Assembly (NCBI GenBank): GCA_044235645.1
Contig: JBIIHQ010000002.1
Coordinates: 271,697-335,696, forward strand
Length of the DNA: 64,000 nucleotides
Origin: OMIW01 sp044235645
GTDB lineage: Bacteria > Bdellovibrionota_C > UBA2361 > OMIW01
Direction of reading: 5' to 3'
The notes under the pieces are model-generated. The model saw only the letters and a program-made list of their open reading frames with translations, did no database searches and had not been told where the DNA came from. Position 1 is the first letter of the stretch. Every line of letters starts with the position of its first letter. Positions 32,994-43,145 of this stretch are shown here, piece by piece. Made by a program: the position numbers and the translations under genes.

Positions 32994-34997
32994 CTATGAA
33001 TAGGGAACACGCGAGTACCCATTTGGTAAACACTGCGTTCCACTCCCTGAAAATCGTGCGAGTACGACCGTTCGATCTTTCCGAGGTGAGTATACCCCCG
33101 CGCGATGGGTTGGCTCGAGAAACTCTTCAACATGATTGACATATCCCCCCGCGCTCCGGACAGTATCAACAACATCAGGGGTCGTCAGAAGCCACCGATC
33201 GCACGGGACCATCCCGGGCATGGTCCTTGATTGTTCCAGTACCTGAAGGATATCCAGGGCCAACTGACGGAATTCAGGAGGGAGCGCCTGAGACAATTCG
33301 ATCCGCGAGCGCATTCTCGCAATGGGTGAATCCTCGGAACGCTCTGCAATGGTGACAACCTCGACCGGAATTCCCGCATAATACATCACCGGATCGAGAT
33401 ACTCCTCAAACAGGCTCTTGTAGACAAGCAACGGGGAGCTATCGGCCGATTCCCCGGAGACAGCACGTACCCGAGCAATAATCTCAGCTGTCCTGCCAGG
33501 AAAATCTTTCACTGAGTTCTTAACCCCGAGCCCCATCGCCACCAAAACCACCGGCACAATGCCGACGATCACGAAGGCTCGGGAGAGAGTATCAATCTGA
33601 TTGCCCGATGCGGTAGCGCGAGCAAAGGAGCCACGCACCACAACGAGCGTCACCATCACGACCGCAATCACGAGACCCGACGAGAGCAACCACCCTCGCA
33701 CGAGCGGTGCAACCGCGCTTCCCCCCGCAATCGACCACCAGCCAGCCACCGTTCCACCTACGAGGAGTAGTCCCACAAACGGTAACGCGAGGAGGACAGG
33801 TTCACTGAGCAGGTACCAACGGTTCAGCCGCGCCCGCTTGGTTGCGGATAGCTGTCGCACCTCCCAGACCGCATAGTGCGCCGCGATAATCATGACCGCG
33901 GGGAGGACAGGAAGAAGATACGAATGGCGCTTGCCTGATGCGAATGAAAAGAGAGCAAGTCCCACGACGACCCAGCCAACAATGACCCCAAGCCCCCGAC
34001 GTTGATAACCTCGACGAACAAACGCCGCAAGGAACAGGAGCGACCAGGGAAAGCAGGTGCGGACTAATGACGGCCCATAAAACCACCACGCTTCGGCATT
34101 GACGTGGGCCCCGCCCGCAACCCGGTCGGCATTCTCAAACAGAATCCGCTCGAGAAATGGGATACCCCAGTGTGCGGCAGCTGGCAGGTACCACAGAAGG
34201 GGAATCACAATCGCGAGAACCGCTGGTAACGGAGGAAGGATCGCCCATCGAAGCGCCCGCCAGCCACCAAGCTGTATCCAGATCGCAGTGAAGAGGATAG
34301 TCGTGGGAAGCACCACCCCAACGGGCCCCCGTGCTAAAACCGCGCAACCTATCAAAAACCAGAGCACGAACTCGCACCCCCATCCCCTTCTGCGCCATGT
34401 TTGTCGGTCTCTCAGATGAGGGAGGATAAGCGCAAGACTTCCGGTTGAGAGCGCGGCAAAAACCATATCGACCCTGATATTGAGCGATAGATTGATAAAG
34501 AGATGCGACGCGAGGACCATGAGCCCTGCAAGTCGGACCACTGCCCAATCGCCGACGGTATCTGCATTCTGCGGATCCCATCCATCATCAGGGCGTGGGC
34601 TATTAGTCAACCACCACTCGCTCGTTACCACGCGCGCGATCCGCATTGTCGCATGCACAAGAACCACTCCTGAGATGATTGATATCAACCGCCCCACCCA
34701 AGGAGCTGCGCTTCCTGCGACCCATCCAACCGACGCGGCGAGCCAGTGGAAGAGGGGTGGTTTCGATGGAATCTGTCCGCCTCGGGTGGGAAAAAGCAAA
34801 TCAGAGATCGTCATCGGAGTACTGACTCCCGATGAGCGGGAACCCCCACCATTGAGCCCTAGCATCGTTGCGATAACGTGGGCTTCGCGTGCCTCCGAGG
34901 AACTCGCAATTGGATACGAACTCGCCATGGCGAGCGCAATGATGGCCCACACGATTAAAAATGCTCCAAGAGAGTGGCTTGAGAAAAGACGTCGCAT
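32994..34997 (-). CDS. GT39-like (ArnT/PMT family) membrane glycosyltransferase
   Basis: 667 residues from ATG 34997. About 11 to 13 hydrophobic helices run from residue 10 to about 480, followed by a 180-residue soluble periplasmic domain. The first loop carries the acidic SSEAREAHV motif that resembles the catalytic DE pair of the ArnT/PMT family, and the SKPPLFHWLAA block is typical. Such enzymes move a sugar from a polyprenyl phosphate to a lipid or protein on the periplasmic side. It is convergent with the Hsp70 operon, with only four bases between the stops. Acceptor unknown. Confidence 0.88.
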   Translation of the reverse strand: MRRLFSSHSLGAFLIVWAIIALAMASSYPIASSSEAREAHVIATMLGLNGGGSRSSGVSTPMTISDLLFPTRGGQIPSKPPLFHWLAASVGWVAGSAAPWVGRLISIISGVVLVHATMRIARVVTSEWWLTNSPRPDDGWDPQNADTVGDWAVVRLAGLMVLASHLFINLSLNIRVDMVFAALSTGSLALILPHLRDRQTWRRRGWGCEFVLWFLIGCAVLARGPVGVVLPTTILFTAIWIQLGGWRALRWAILPPLPAVLAIVIPLLWYLPAAAHWGIPFLERILFENADRVAGGAHVNAEAWWFYGPSLVRTCFPWSLLFLAAFVRRGYQRRGLGVIVGWVVVGLALFSFASGKRHSYLLPVLPAVMIIAAHYAVWEVRQLSATKRARLNRWYLLSEPVLLALPFVGLLLVGGTVAGWWSIAGGSAVAPLVRGWLLSSGLVIAVVMVTLVVVRGSFARATASGNQIDTLSRAFVIVGIVPVVLVAMGLGVKNSVKDFPGRTAEIIARVRAVSGESADSSPLLVYKSLFEEYLDPVMYYAGIPVEVVTIAERSEDSPIARMRSRIELSQALPPEFRQLALDILQVLEQSRTMPGMVPCDRWLLTTPDVVDTVRSAGGYVNHVEEFLEPTHRAGVYSPRKDRTVVLARFSGSGTQCLPNGYSRVPYS

Positions 34998-35219
34998 AAA
35001 TCAGATCCGGTGGCACGGGCGGTGTGAATCGGTGAGAGAAAATCAGGGGCCGATGAAAAAAAACGAAGCCCTATCAAGAGGAGTCGACAAACTACCCCCT
35101 CCGCGAAATAATCAAGAGCGGAGTCATCCCGGCGGCCCGCCCCGTCTCTGCTCTCTCCGCTGATGGGAACTTCGGATGAACAGATGATGAAAAAATAGCG
35201 AACAAAAGGGAACACCACC

Positions 35220-35705
35220 ATGGGCAAAGCGCGACGCTTTTTGAGATTGAGAGGGTGTACGGGAGAGAAGTGCTGCGGGAAGGGGAGTGGTTTCGAAGCT
35301 CGAGGGGTTATTGGTCAGTTTGGAGTTCTTTTGAGCGTGTCGAGCTCCTTGATTGGGTGTGGTCCCCTCGGGGGATTTTCCCCCGAACTTCACCAGGAGC
35401 GCCCCCACTTTGGCGTCTCGATCGACCCCGACAGGAACGGCTCTGAGGTCACCATAAGGGCGACGGTATCCAACACCTCGGATCGAGATCCCCTCGATAT
35501 TCGGCAGGCGCGGATTACCTTCCTCTCCGCCAGCACCATCGAGATCCCCCCTCACCAGATAAACGGACCCTGCGTCCAATCAATCGTCCTCCCTCGACAG
35601 TCGTGTACCTTCACTATGAGCTACGAGGTGGGCGCTCGGCAGGGGACTGCCTTTTGGGAGTTCGTGCTGGATGGTCAGGTTGTGCAGTTCACGCTGAAGA
35701 ACTAG
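35220..35705 (+). CDS. lipoprotein of unknown function
   Basis: 161 residues. A basic, cysteine-containing head leads to a hydrophobic segment ending in the lipobox SSLIGC (Cys about 47); the head is long, so a later start is possible. The mature part is about 115 residues, beta-rich, with SNTSDRDPLDIRQARITF and two further cysteines that may pair. The strand pattern suggests an immunoglobulin-like fold, but I cannot name a family. It lies upstream of, and faces, the tRNA-fMet gene. Confidence 0.6.
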   Translation: MGKARRFLRLRGCTGEKCCGKGSGFEARGVIGQFGVLLSVSSSLIGCGPLGGFSPELHQERPHFGVSIDPDRNGSEVTIRATVSNTSDRDPLDIRQARITFLSASTIEIPPHQINGPCVQSIVLPRQSCTFTMSYEVGARQGTAFWEFVLDGQVVQFTLKN

Positions 35706-35764
35706 CGACTCACTGACGTTTGAGAGAAGTAATTCTTTGGTAAGTGAAGGAGGGAATCATAGGA

Positions 35765-35841
<77 letters not shown>

Positions 35842-36083
35842 ACATGAGAGGAGGATAGCCCCCCTTTCATGGAACGTCAAGCCTAACACGCCAAATTTTC
35901 GGAAAATTTTGAGCGGGGCAGCACCAGCTTTAGGAGTGGTGGTCCCGAGCGAAAAGGGGGGATGACGAGGTGATAGCTCTTCCCGCCTGTGGTCCGTGAT
36001 TGATAGACCCATACCCATGGTAGACCTTTCATTCATCTCTAAGCCACACAGCTCGAGAAAGAGTCGCGACAGGAGAATAACAG

Positions 36084-36935
36084 ATGGATACATTGCTCAT
36101 AAGGCTCGCAGTCAGCGCACTGATCATTGTGACCTCCAACAAAGCCCTCGCTCAAGAAGCGATCCGGCTACGGAGGCAGGACCAACGGGAAGTGTTTGCC
36201 TCCTCATACCCGCCAAAGCTCTCAAGTTGTCGGGGTGTTGCTGTTATCTCACACGGAGCAGGTGGATCTGAACAGGGGTACCGCTATTTAGGCGAAGCTT
36301 TATCTGGCTTGGGATACCACGCAGTTGTTGTCGGTCATCCGGAGAGTGGCGGACGAGCGCTGTTTAAACACCTGCGCGGCAACGGGCTTTCCGATGGCTT
36401 AGCGAAATTGACGACCGATTCGAGTGCATATCGGGGGAGGTTAATGGACATCGCAGCAGCGAAGGAATGGGCCCGTGGATGGTGTCGCGCACCTGAATCA
36501 CTCCTTATCGGGCATTCGATGGGTGCTGCAACCGTGATGATGGAGTCAGGTGCACATAACAACCTTGGCATCCACGGTGAAGATTCCTTCGATGCCTATA
36601 TTGCGTTGTCTCCGCAAGGAGTCGGAGCAATCTTCCCTGAACATGCGTGGAGCTCTATCAAGAAACCCGTGCTCCTGATAACAGGGACTCGAGACAACGA
36701 GCTCGGTAAAAAATCGTGGAAAACTCGTCTCGAACCTTTTCATGATATGCCACCCGGATGTAAGTGGCTGGCGGTTATCGATGGTGCTAGTCACATGAAT
36801 CTTGCAGGCCGTGGTTTCTCACGTCATGTTGAGGGGCTTTCCATTCAGACAATCGAACATTTCTTAACAGCTCTGCGCCGCGGAGATTGCCGCCCTCCCC
36901 CTGCGGCGAAGGGGCTTGAGCTTTCGACGAAGTAA
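36084..36935 (+). CDS. exported alpha/beta-hydrolase
   Basis: 283 residues; CAGGAGAATAACAG gives a good ribosome-binding site before ATG 36084. The N-terminus is a signal peptide ending in ALAQE. The fold signals are VAVISHGAGGSEQGY (oxyanion HG) and the triad Ser145 in GHSMGA, Asp204 in TGTRDNE and His237 in ASHMN. The arrangement resembles the dienelactone-hydrolase/chlorophyllase-like group of esterases. Probably periplasmic; the ester substrate is not predictable. Confidence 0.85.
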   Translation: MDTLLIRLAVSALIIVTSNKALAQEAIRLRRQDQREVFASSYPPKLSSCRGVAVISHGAGGSEQGYRYLGEALSGLGYHAVVVGHPESGGRALFKHLRGNGLSDGLAKLTTDSSAYRGRLMDIAAAKEWARGWCRAPESLLIGHSMGAATVMMESGAHNNLGIHGEDSFDAYIALSPQGVGAIFPEHAWSSIKKPVLLITGTRDNELGKKSWKTRLEPFHDMPPGCKWLAVIDGASHMNLAGRGFSRHVEGLSIQTIEHFLTALRRGDCRPPPAAKGLELSTK

Positions 36936-37494
36936 GTAGCGAGGAAACGCCTTGGCTCGCTTCGCGAAGACTGTCAGAGACCTCGGGCACAAGTTGAGCC
37001 TCTGCAGGCCATGCGACCGTTAATAATATCCCCCCCCCCCACGTAGTGCAGGCAGTACAGCACCCTTGATGTTTTATGTTGCCGTGGGCCGAGCCCAAGA
37101 CTCATGGGAGTGGCTTGGTAGTCTTCGCAAAGCTATCAGAATAGCCGTTTATCAACGACCACAAAAACAAGATACTGGTGGTGTACTTCTGTTCTTGTTT
37201 GGGAGAACTCGCGGAGGAAGGGAGCCACGAAATCCCCCGCGTCAGGTGTCATAGACCCTTTCGCCCGAGGCCCCTCATACTCCGAATGATGGGGACCGTC
37301 GCGACGAAGGTTTATGCAAAGAGGAGTTCGCTTAATCCTGAGAGTGTAGGGCCAACAAGGAAGGGTCGCTCCTTGATAAAGCGGCGTCCAGGGTTACGGC
37401 GATTCACAGAGCGCACCGTCGACCCGATATCGGTCGAGTATAAGAGGTCATTGAGGAAGAGGTACTTCTGCGTCACCCCCCCGGCCCACGCGAC
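36936..37494. other. gap between hydrolase and tyrosine recombinase
   Basis: No gene is supported in 559 bp. It contains an eleven-C run (37030-37040) and an AAACAAG/CTTGTTT inverted repeat near 37165-37201. It may hold remains of an integrated element, because it lies at the 3' end of the recombinase gene, but no coding fragment can be recognised. Confidence 0.3.
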
Positions 37495-38490
37495 CTACAA
37501 TCCAATCTTCCCCGCTGCATTATCGATAAACAGATTCCCCGCCCGAATATATCGGCGGAGCATCATCAGATTTCGATGACCCGTCTGATCCTGAATCGCC
37601 CGCTCGGGAACTCCGCACAGCGCGGCCTGCGTCGCCAATCCTGCACGCAACGAGTGCCCGGCGTAGTTTGTACTATCCCGACTCGCGAGAACGAGGGTGC
37701 GCTTTACCACTCGGGCTACTGTCTTATCGGTAAGCCGACGGGGACTTACCCGGCCGGTGCGACTCACTGCTCGAAATACCGGCCCGTGGGTGATACCGCC
37801 CTGTTCGATCCATTCGCGATAAGCCCTTACCGGACATGTCTCACGCCGTTCGCCGAATGGAATGCCGACTGTTCTGCCTCGCCCCTCCTGATCGGTCTTG
37901 CTGAAGCGAATCGTAATCGAGAGTCCCTGAGGCGAGGACACAATATCGGTTACGTCGAGCCGAACCAGTTCGCTTCGACGCATCGCTCCTGCAAATCCAA
38001 TAAGGATGAGGGCTCGATCACGTATCCCAAGGAGAGAGTCAGGAAGTGCTGCGAGCATCTCCTGAATATCAGACAGGAGCGTCGGCAACTTACCCCGAGG
38101 GGTGAAACCAAAGGTACGCTTGATGCCATCCCAAACCACCCGAACGGCAGCATGTTTGACCGGCGTTTCAAACCCCCGAGAGCGGTGCACCTCTGATATC
38201 GTTACTAGTCGCCGTGCGATCGTCGTCGTCCGCCTGTTACCACGGTTGGCCAAAAAGGTGACATAAAGAGCGACTGATTCAGGAGCTGCGGGGAGGGGAT
38301 CGCGATTGTTGGTGCGGCACCACTCCGAGAAGTGCGCCCAATCGGCCCGATAGGCACGAATAGTGTTCTGTGCGCGGGAGCGATACGCGTAGTCGAGAGC
38401 TTCGCGCTCGATCTCGGATAACTGAATGACCTCATGCCCACCCTCATCACGAAGAGATGGCAGGAACGGGTGCCCGAATTTCTGATCCAT
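37495..38490 (-). CDS. tyrosine recombinase (site-specific integrase)
   Basis: 331 residues. The N-terminal SAM-like core-binding domain spans about 25-110 (SRAQNTIRAYRADWAHFSEW). The catalytic domain has all the usual residues: Arg171 in AMRRSEL, Lys198 in RFSKTD, His279 and Arg282 in GHSLRAG, His305 in TGHRNLMM and the nucleophile Tyr314. It resembles integrases of small genomic elements or plasmids more than XerC/XerD. No excisionase, replication or phage genes are nearby, so it may be a leftover. A tRNA-Asp gene with a duplicated 3' end lies 1.3 kb away. Confidence 0.92.
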   Translation of the reverse strand: MDQKFGHPFLPSLRDEGGHEVIQLSEIEREALDYAYRSRAQNTIRAYRADWAHFSEWCRTNNRDPLPAAPESVALYVTFLANRGNRRTTTIARRLVTISEVHRSRGFETPVKHAAVRVVWDGIKRTFGFTPRGKLPTLLSDIQEMLAALPDSLLGIRDRALILIGFAGAMRRSELVRLDVTDIVSSPQGLSITIRFSKTDQEGRGRTVGIPFGERRETCPVRAYREWIEQGGITHGPVFRAVSRTGRVSPRRLTDKTVARVVKRTLVLASRDSTNYAGHSLRAGLATQAALCGVPERAIQDQTGHRNLMMLRRYIRAGNLFIDNAAGKIGL

Positions 38491-38589
38491 GGGAGGCCAG
38501 TCAGTTGAAGGAGACTCGACGACAGCAGTTTACTTCCTATCACTCTCTGGTGATCAACTTATATGATGATCGGGACCTTCCGTCTGTTT

Positions 38590-39147
38590 CTACCCGATAG
38601 ATGAGAGCAACCGTACCGGGGCACCAGTCAGAGCCGATACGATCGGGACTGGTCCGGGCCCGAAGGTCCGATCGATGAGGGTTGCCCAGCAGAGCACCGA
38701 TATTCCCTTAAGGGTTGCCCGAGTGTGGGCTTCAAGACTCGAATGGGCGGTTGTGATGACATCGGTCACTAAAACGGCATTCAGCCCCCGAAATCGCTCT
38801 GCGTAGCCATTTGAAAACTTGCTCTGGAGATACTGCTCGAGAGGGATCTCTTCTTTGGACCGGCTGATCTCAGAATAGATGGCGCAGAGTCGCTCCGCGA
38901 AAAAACTGTAACCGCCGGGAAGTCGCAAAAAAAGGTGCACATCCAGGGGGGCAACGACATTTTTGATCCGGCGGGCAACATATTCGGCGCACGCATCGAG
39001 CTGGTCGTCCTCGAGGTCTTCTACGCGGTAATAGACATGACTCTCGCTCCGTCCTCCAATAGGCACCGGCTCCTCAAACCGTTCGGTGATACCATCAAAG
39101 ATGGCGTGAATATCCTCTGAGCTTACTGCACCTGATGAACGATCCAC
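38590..39147 (-). CDS. phosphoribosyltransferase-like protein
   Basis: 185 residues from GTG 39147, with AGGGAGG just upstream. The C-terminal half contains AVLVTDVITTAHSSLEA, which fits the PRPP-binding motif of type I phosphoribosyltransferases (two acidic-like positions, then T-x-x-S/T-x-x), and a following beta-strand (GISVLCWATLIDR) as in orotate phosphoribosyltransferase. Only one acidic residue is clear in the motif, so substrate binding may differ. The N-terminal half has FLRLPGGYSFFAERL near residue 78. It lies 99 bp upstream of the recombinase, same strand. Reaction unknown. Confidence 0.6.
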   Translation of the reverse strand: MDRSSGAVSSEDIHAIFDGITERFEEPVPIGGRSESHVYYRVEDLEDDQLDACAEYVARRIKNVVAPLDVHLFLRLPGGYSFFAERLCAIYSEISRSKEEIPLEQYLQSKFSNGYAERFRGLNAVLVTDVITTAHSSLEAHTRATLKGISVLCWATLIDRTFGPGPVPIVSALTGAPVRLLSSIG

Positions 39148-39508
39148 ATAACCTCCCTAACGACGATCTCGAATTGCCGAGCCTCAGCGGTCCCCCTCAA
39201 TCCTAGATCCGAAAGGTCGCGGTGGAAAAGGGGGGTTTTTGCGAGAAAGCTAACCCTAGCGGGATTTACTCCAACCCTCCTTTGGGAAATTCGACTCGGA
39301 TCGCTTACATCATTCGACTTCTCCCCACTAGTACGCTCTTCGGAGACCGCTAATCGTAATGACGAACAGCGGAATATCAGATTGTTGCCGCAGATTTCAT
39401 GACATGATGACTATCTCGATGCCCCCGGACCTTTTTAGTTCAGTGATATGGAGGTGCCAGGCGTCGGGAAGTTAGCGGGGCAGCTGCGCCGAAAAGCCCC
39501 ACCGAGTT

Positions 39509-39661
39509 ATGGACGAGTTATGGACAAAGTCTGAATTTCTACCGGAAAGAGACCGCGAGGCGCGGTTGCTTGAACTCAGAGAGAGAAGGGATAAGCCGAA
39601 AGCCAAGCGGCGAAAAACTAATTCCAGCCGGATGGCGAAAGGGGGTAGGCTTCTTGGATGA
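39509..39661 (+). CDS. possible small basic protein or gene remnant
   Basis: 50 codons from ATG 39509 to TGA. The product is charged (SEFLPERDREARLLELRERR, then KPKAKRRK) and helix-like. It has no clear ribosome-binding site, and the start lies in a direct duplication of GAGTTATGGAC, so a frameshift may have cut off an upstream part. Weak support only. Confidence 0.2.
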   Translation: MDELWTKSEFLPERDREARLLELRERRDKPKAKRRKTNSSRMAKGGRLLG

Positions 39662-39825
39662 CAAATTGGATTCGTCATCCAAAAATCATCCAGAGCGGCA
39701 AGAAATGCCGAGATTCGATGGGAAGTGGTGAGAAGTTGAAAAATAGCCCTCAGATGTTTCAAACACTTGCAAGTGCAAGAATGACCTTGGGAATTATGCC
39801 GATGGAGGAAATCGGCTAAGGAAAA

Positions 39826-39846
39826 TGGCGGAGCCGACGGGACTCG
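39826..39846 (-). repeat. 21-bp copy of the tRNA-Asp 3' end
   Basis: These 21 bases are identical to 39915-39935, the last 21 bases of tRNA-Asp including CCA. The spacing is 89 bp. A second copy of a tRNA 3' end near a tyrosine recombinase is the usual trace of integration, here with almost nothing between the copies. The 68 bp between contain a perfect hairpin (GTGCTCAC, TGG, GTGAGCAC on the minus strand). Confidence 0.75.
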
Positions 39847-39913
39847 CTGAGTCTCTGGTGCTCACCCAGTGAGCACAGGGTTCGAGTCGCTGGGGTATCG
39901 GTGATGTGAATTT

Positions 39914-39991
<78 letters not shown>

Positions 39992-40259
39992 ATTTTTGAT
40001 TCTTCGGAGGTATTCGACCCTTTGCGTCGTCGAGGGTTACTCACATACCACCTGCGGCCGCTAATGCATTTCATGTGGGCCGTCACGCCCCGCCCTAGCA
40101 ACCTCCTGAAATTACCCTACCCCTCTCGATTTTGCAACGGCTCGCGACGAAAAAAAGGGACGAGACGTTCATTTGTGGTTTATCTCTTGCCCTCGTGCGG
40201 TGGGAGGTCTGAGATGGAGTGGTGCGGGTGCTTCTTTCACTATCCGGGTCGGAGGGGCT

Positions 40260-41627
40260 ATGCGGGAGGTCGCGGGTTTGATTCACGGGGTTGTGGCCGA
40301 CAAGGGGCTGGTAGGCCATACGGACGATGAGGCGGGGACCGCTGCCCGAGCGGGAGAGACCCGGGTTCGTTCGTTGCGGGTGAACATTGGGTGGACCCTT
40401 GCGGGAAATATTATTTACATGGGTTGTCAGTGGGCTATGTCGATGGCGATCGCCAAGCTCGGATCTGCGGTTGCCCTCGGACAGTTTTCGCTCGGAATGT
40501 CGATCGCAGCCCCCCTGTTTATGGCGCTTGGCCTGCAACTTCGCGGGGTACAGGCGACGGATGCGCGGGATGAGTTTCGATTTGGCGACTATCTCCTCGT
40601 TCGCGTGGTGATGTCTTCGGTTGCCCTTGTGATTATCGCGATGGTTGCAGCGGGCGGATACGGGCTTGGTGTTCTCACGAGTGAAACGGCGCTGGTAATC
40701 GGGTTGGTGGGGATTGCCAAGGGGGCCGAGTCGTTGAGCGATATTCTCTACGGATTACAGCAGCGATACGAGGAGATGAGGGTGATCGCAACCTCCTCGA
40801 TCGTAAAAGGAGTACTTTCTCTTCTTCTTCTTTCGGGTGCAATGGTAGCGGCAGGGAGCGTGATTGGAGCGACCGCTGCGCTTGCAGTCTCGTGGACGGC
40901 TGTGTTGTGGTGGCGCGATCTCCCGTGTGGCGTCGCCGTACACCGTCGCGAGGGGTTGGGGGCGATGGCGATATCGCGGGAATGGCGTGCAGGGTGGCGC
41001 CTCGTAAAGACGGTGCTTCCGCTCGGGTTGATGTTATTTCTCATCTCCATGACACCCGTTATTCCGCGACTATTCATCGCTTCGAAGGTGAGTCTCCGGG
41101 ATCTTGGGATTTATGCGGCGATAACGTACGTCATGATGGTGGGGCAAACGGTGGTGGCTGCGGTGGGGCAATCGGCGAGCCCGCGCCTCGCGAGACTCTC
41201 CGCGGGCGGGGATCGGCGGGGATATCTGAGATTGCTGAGCAAGCTTTGTCTTTTCGGGGGGGTAGTTGGGATTGGGGGAATGGTAGGTGCCGTCGGCGCG
41301 GGCGAATTGGTGCTTCGGTTTTTGTACACGGCCGAATATGGAGATTACGGTGGCGCCTTGACGATTGTGATGTTCGCGGCAGCACTCCAGTATCTGGCGA
41401 CCTTTATTGAATACGGTATCACGGCTGCGCGGGAATTTCGGGCTCAGGTGATACCTGCAGGGGCTTCGCTCGGTGTGACGGTGATGGCCTCATGGCTCCT
41501 GATCCCGACGGGAGGTATCATTGGGGCGTGTTGGACCCTCGTCGTGGGTCAGTTTGTTGCGCTCGTTGGTCGGGGGATGGTGTTGGGGATGGTAGTGCGA
41601 GGTATGGGTGATGTTGCTCCGAGATGA
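40260..41627 (+). CDS. oligosaccharide flippase (Wzx/MATE-like)
   Basis: 455 residues from ATG 40260, which follows GGAGGGG. About 12 to 14 membrane helices are visible, starting with IGWTLAGNIIYMGCQWAMSM and including a long run of Gly/Val/Ile-rich segments. The pattern of an N-terminal ANIIY-type helix, short loops and a paired C-terminal set is that of polysaccharide flippases that turn lipid-linked sugar units across the inner membrane. It ends 10 bp before the ligase-like gene, so they are probably co-transcribed. Confidence 0.85.
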   Translation: MREVAGLIHGVVADKGLVGHTDDEAGTAARAGETRVRSLRVNIGWTLAGNIIYMGCQWAMSMAIAKLGSAVALGQFSLGMSIAAPLFMALGLQLRGVQATDARDEFRFGDYLLVRVVMSSVALVIIAMVAAGGYGLGVLTSETALVIGLVGIAKGAESLSDILYGLQQRYEEMRVIATSSIVKGVLSLLLLSGAMVAAGSVIGATAALAVSWTAVLWWRDLPCGVAVHRREGLGAMAISREWRAGWRLVKTVLPLGLMLFLISMTPVIPRLFIASKVSLRDLGIYAAITYVMMVGQTVVAAVGQSASPRLARLSAGGDRRGYLRLLSKLCLFGGVVGIGGMVGAVGAGELVLRFLYTAEYGDYGGALTIVMFAAALQYLATFIEYGITAAREFRAQVIPAGASLGVTVMASWLLIPTGGIIGACWTLVVGQFVALVGRGMVLGMVVRGMGDVAPR

Positions 41628-41636
41628 GAGGAAGAT

Positions 41637-43070
41637 ATGGAGACGAAAAGAGAGAGTGCGGTCTGTGCAACGGGTAAGTCCGGCCCGGAAGTTCGCCGAT
41701 GTATCTCTCCGTCGTCACCGCACGGGGATCCAACCGGTGGCATGAGACCGATTTTACCTCTTTTATTCCGAATAGACCTGCAACGTCGAGCAATTAAACA
41801 AACTCGACCCCTGTTCTTTTGCACGTGCCTCTACCTTCTTTCTCAATCATGTATGATCCCGATCGCGGCAGTGGGTCCCTCGTGGGCGCTCTGGCCATCG
41901 CTTGCGGATATCGGGATTTTCCCGGTGGTTCTCGTCGCGTTAGCGGGGTATCGATCCAGGCGAGCAATGACCCGATATCATCGTCATGGTATTGCGCTTG
42001 TTAGTGCACTCGTCTGCGTCGCATCTCTCGGGCTGCTTCACAGCTGGGTCGGTCACGTGGGGAGAGAGACTTTATTTTACGGTGCCTATTTTCTCCGCCG
42101 TTTTGTTGAGTTCGCGATCCTTTTCTGGGCGATATCGCAGATGGAGTGGACACCGGCGCGAATTAGTTGGTTGCGGCTCATCGTTGATGTGGTTCTTGTT
42201 ATCACCTGTGTCGGGGTACTACTCACTTTTTTCGGTATCATTCCTCTTGGGTCACTTGTCTCGCACCTTCCGCTGACGCACGACGCTGCGGGGCCGTGGA
42301 TGGCATATCCACTTAAGGAGAAGTTCCCTGATGATGGACGCGGTATCGGATTTGTTGGCTATAATCATGCCTATGCAGGAGTGCAGATTCTGGCGCTGAC
42401 GGCGTTTCGTTTCGCGATTGTGCCAATGCGGGTGAGTGTGTGGGGTGGGGTCGTATTGTTAACGGCCGTCATCGCGTCGTTTGTTACTGAATCGCGGGCC
42501 GGATTCGCGGCTCTCATCTTTTTTCTAGCGACACAATTTGTCCGGAGCCCAAAGCTTCTTGTTGCAACATTGCCCCTTGCCTTGGTAGGTGCTGCTCTGC
42601 TTGGTGAGTCGAAGACACCAGTTGCCGCTACTTTGGAGAGGCAACAAACGACCCTGGCTGCAACTGAGGGGGATAATCTGAGCGGACGGGGTGGCATCTG
42701 GAAATCGTACACCACCTTTATGATGGAACACCCGAGCACCTTTATCATCGGCGCAGGGCTTGGTGCCTCGTACCCCATAACCCCGAATCGAAGCTGCCAT
42801 ATGACTCCGTTGCAGTACCTCTTTGAGCTGGGGATTGTTGGATTCGCCGTGTACGGAGGAATTGTTGGTACCCTCATAACGACCTTAGTCCGGTTTGAGA
42901 AGGGAACAAAGCCGGTACTATGTGCTCTTGTCGCGCTCCAGATCGCATCGCTCACGATGGAGACCTTCTATCCCATCCCGTATCTCGCCCATTTCTTAGG
43001 TTTGTGCGCGGTGATAGTTGGATTGTCTTTTTCGCGATTACGCGAGGACCGGTGGTGTGGTGTGCAGTAA
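41637..43070 (+). CDS. O-antigen ligase/polymerase family membrane protein
   Basis: 477 residues; the first 60 are polar and may be partly untranslated if a later start is used. About 11 membrane helices follow. The large periplasmic loop near residue 340 has NLSGRGGIWKSYTTFMMEHP and then GAGLGAS, the SGR-W-x-H-P-x-G-x-G pattern of the Wzy_C/WaaL family. These proteins polymerise or attach polysaccharide on the periplasmic face. With the flippase upstream it forms a two-gene glycan unit. Confidence 0.82.
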   Translation: METKRESAVCATGKSGPEVRRCISPSSPHGDPTGGMRPILPLLFRIDLQRRAIKQTRPLFFCTCLYLLSQSCMIPIAAVGPSWALWPSLADIGIFPVVLVALAGYRSRRAMTRYHRHGIALVSALVCVASLGLLHSWVGHVGRETLFYGAYFLRRFVEFAILFWAISQMEWTPARISWLRLIVDVVLVITCVGVLLTFFGIIPLGSLVSHLPLTHDAAGPWMAYPLKEKFPDDGRGIGFVGYNHAYAGVQILALTAFRFAIVPMRVSVWGGVVLLTAVIASFVTESRAGFAALIFFLATQFVRSPKLLVATLPLALVGAALLGESKTPVAATLERQQTTLAATEGDNLSGRGGIWKSYTTFMMEHPSTFIIGAGLGASYPITPNRSCHMTPLQYLFELGIVGFAVYGGIVGTLITTLVRFEKGTKPVLCALVALQIASLTMETFYPIPYLAHFLGLCAVIVGLSFSRLREDRWCGVQ

Positions 43071-43101
43071 AAAGGGGAAGGTGATCGTGGCCACCTTCCC
43101 C
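43069..43101 (-). terminator. intrinsic terminator of the acyl-CoA-synthetase-like gene
   Basis: On the minus strand GGGGAAGGTG pairs exactly with CACCTTCCCC and is followed by T5. The same hairpin may end the convergent plus-strand gene. Confidence 0.88.
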
Positions 43102-43145
43102 ATAAATTATGGAACCTTCTTTCATGGTGAATCGGTGCAGCGTGG

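Noticed and set aside
37576..38196. 206-codon frame antisense to the tyrosine recombinase
   Set aside because: The recombinase has a complete catalytic set; the opposite frame is a shadow.
42371..42955. 194-codon frame antisense to the O-antigen-ligase-like gene
   Set aside because: The plus-strand membrane protein is clear; GC-rich codons keep the antisense frame open.
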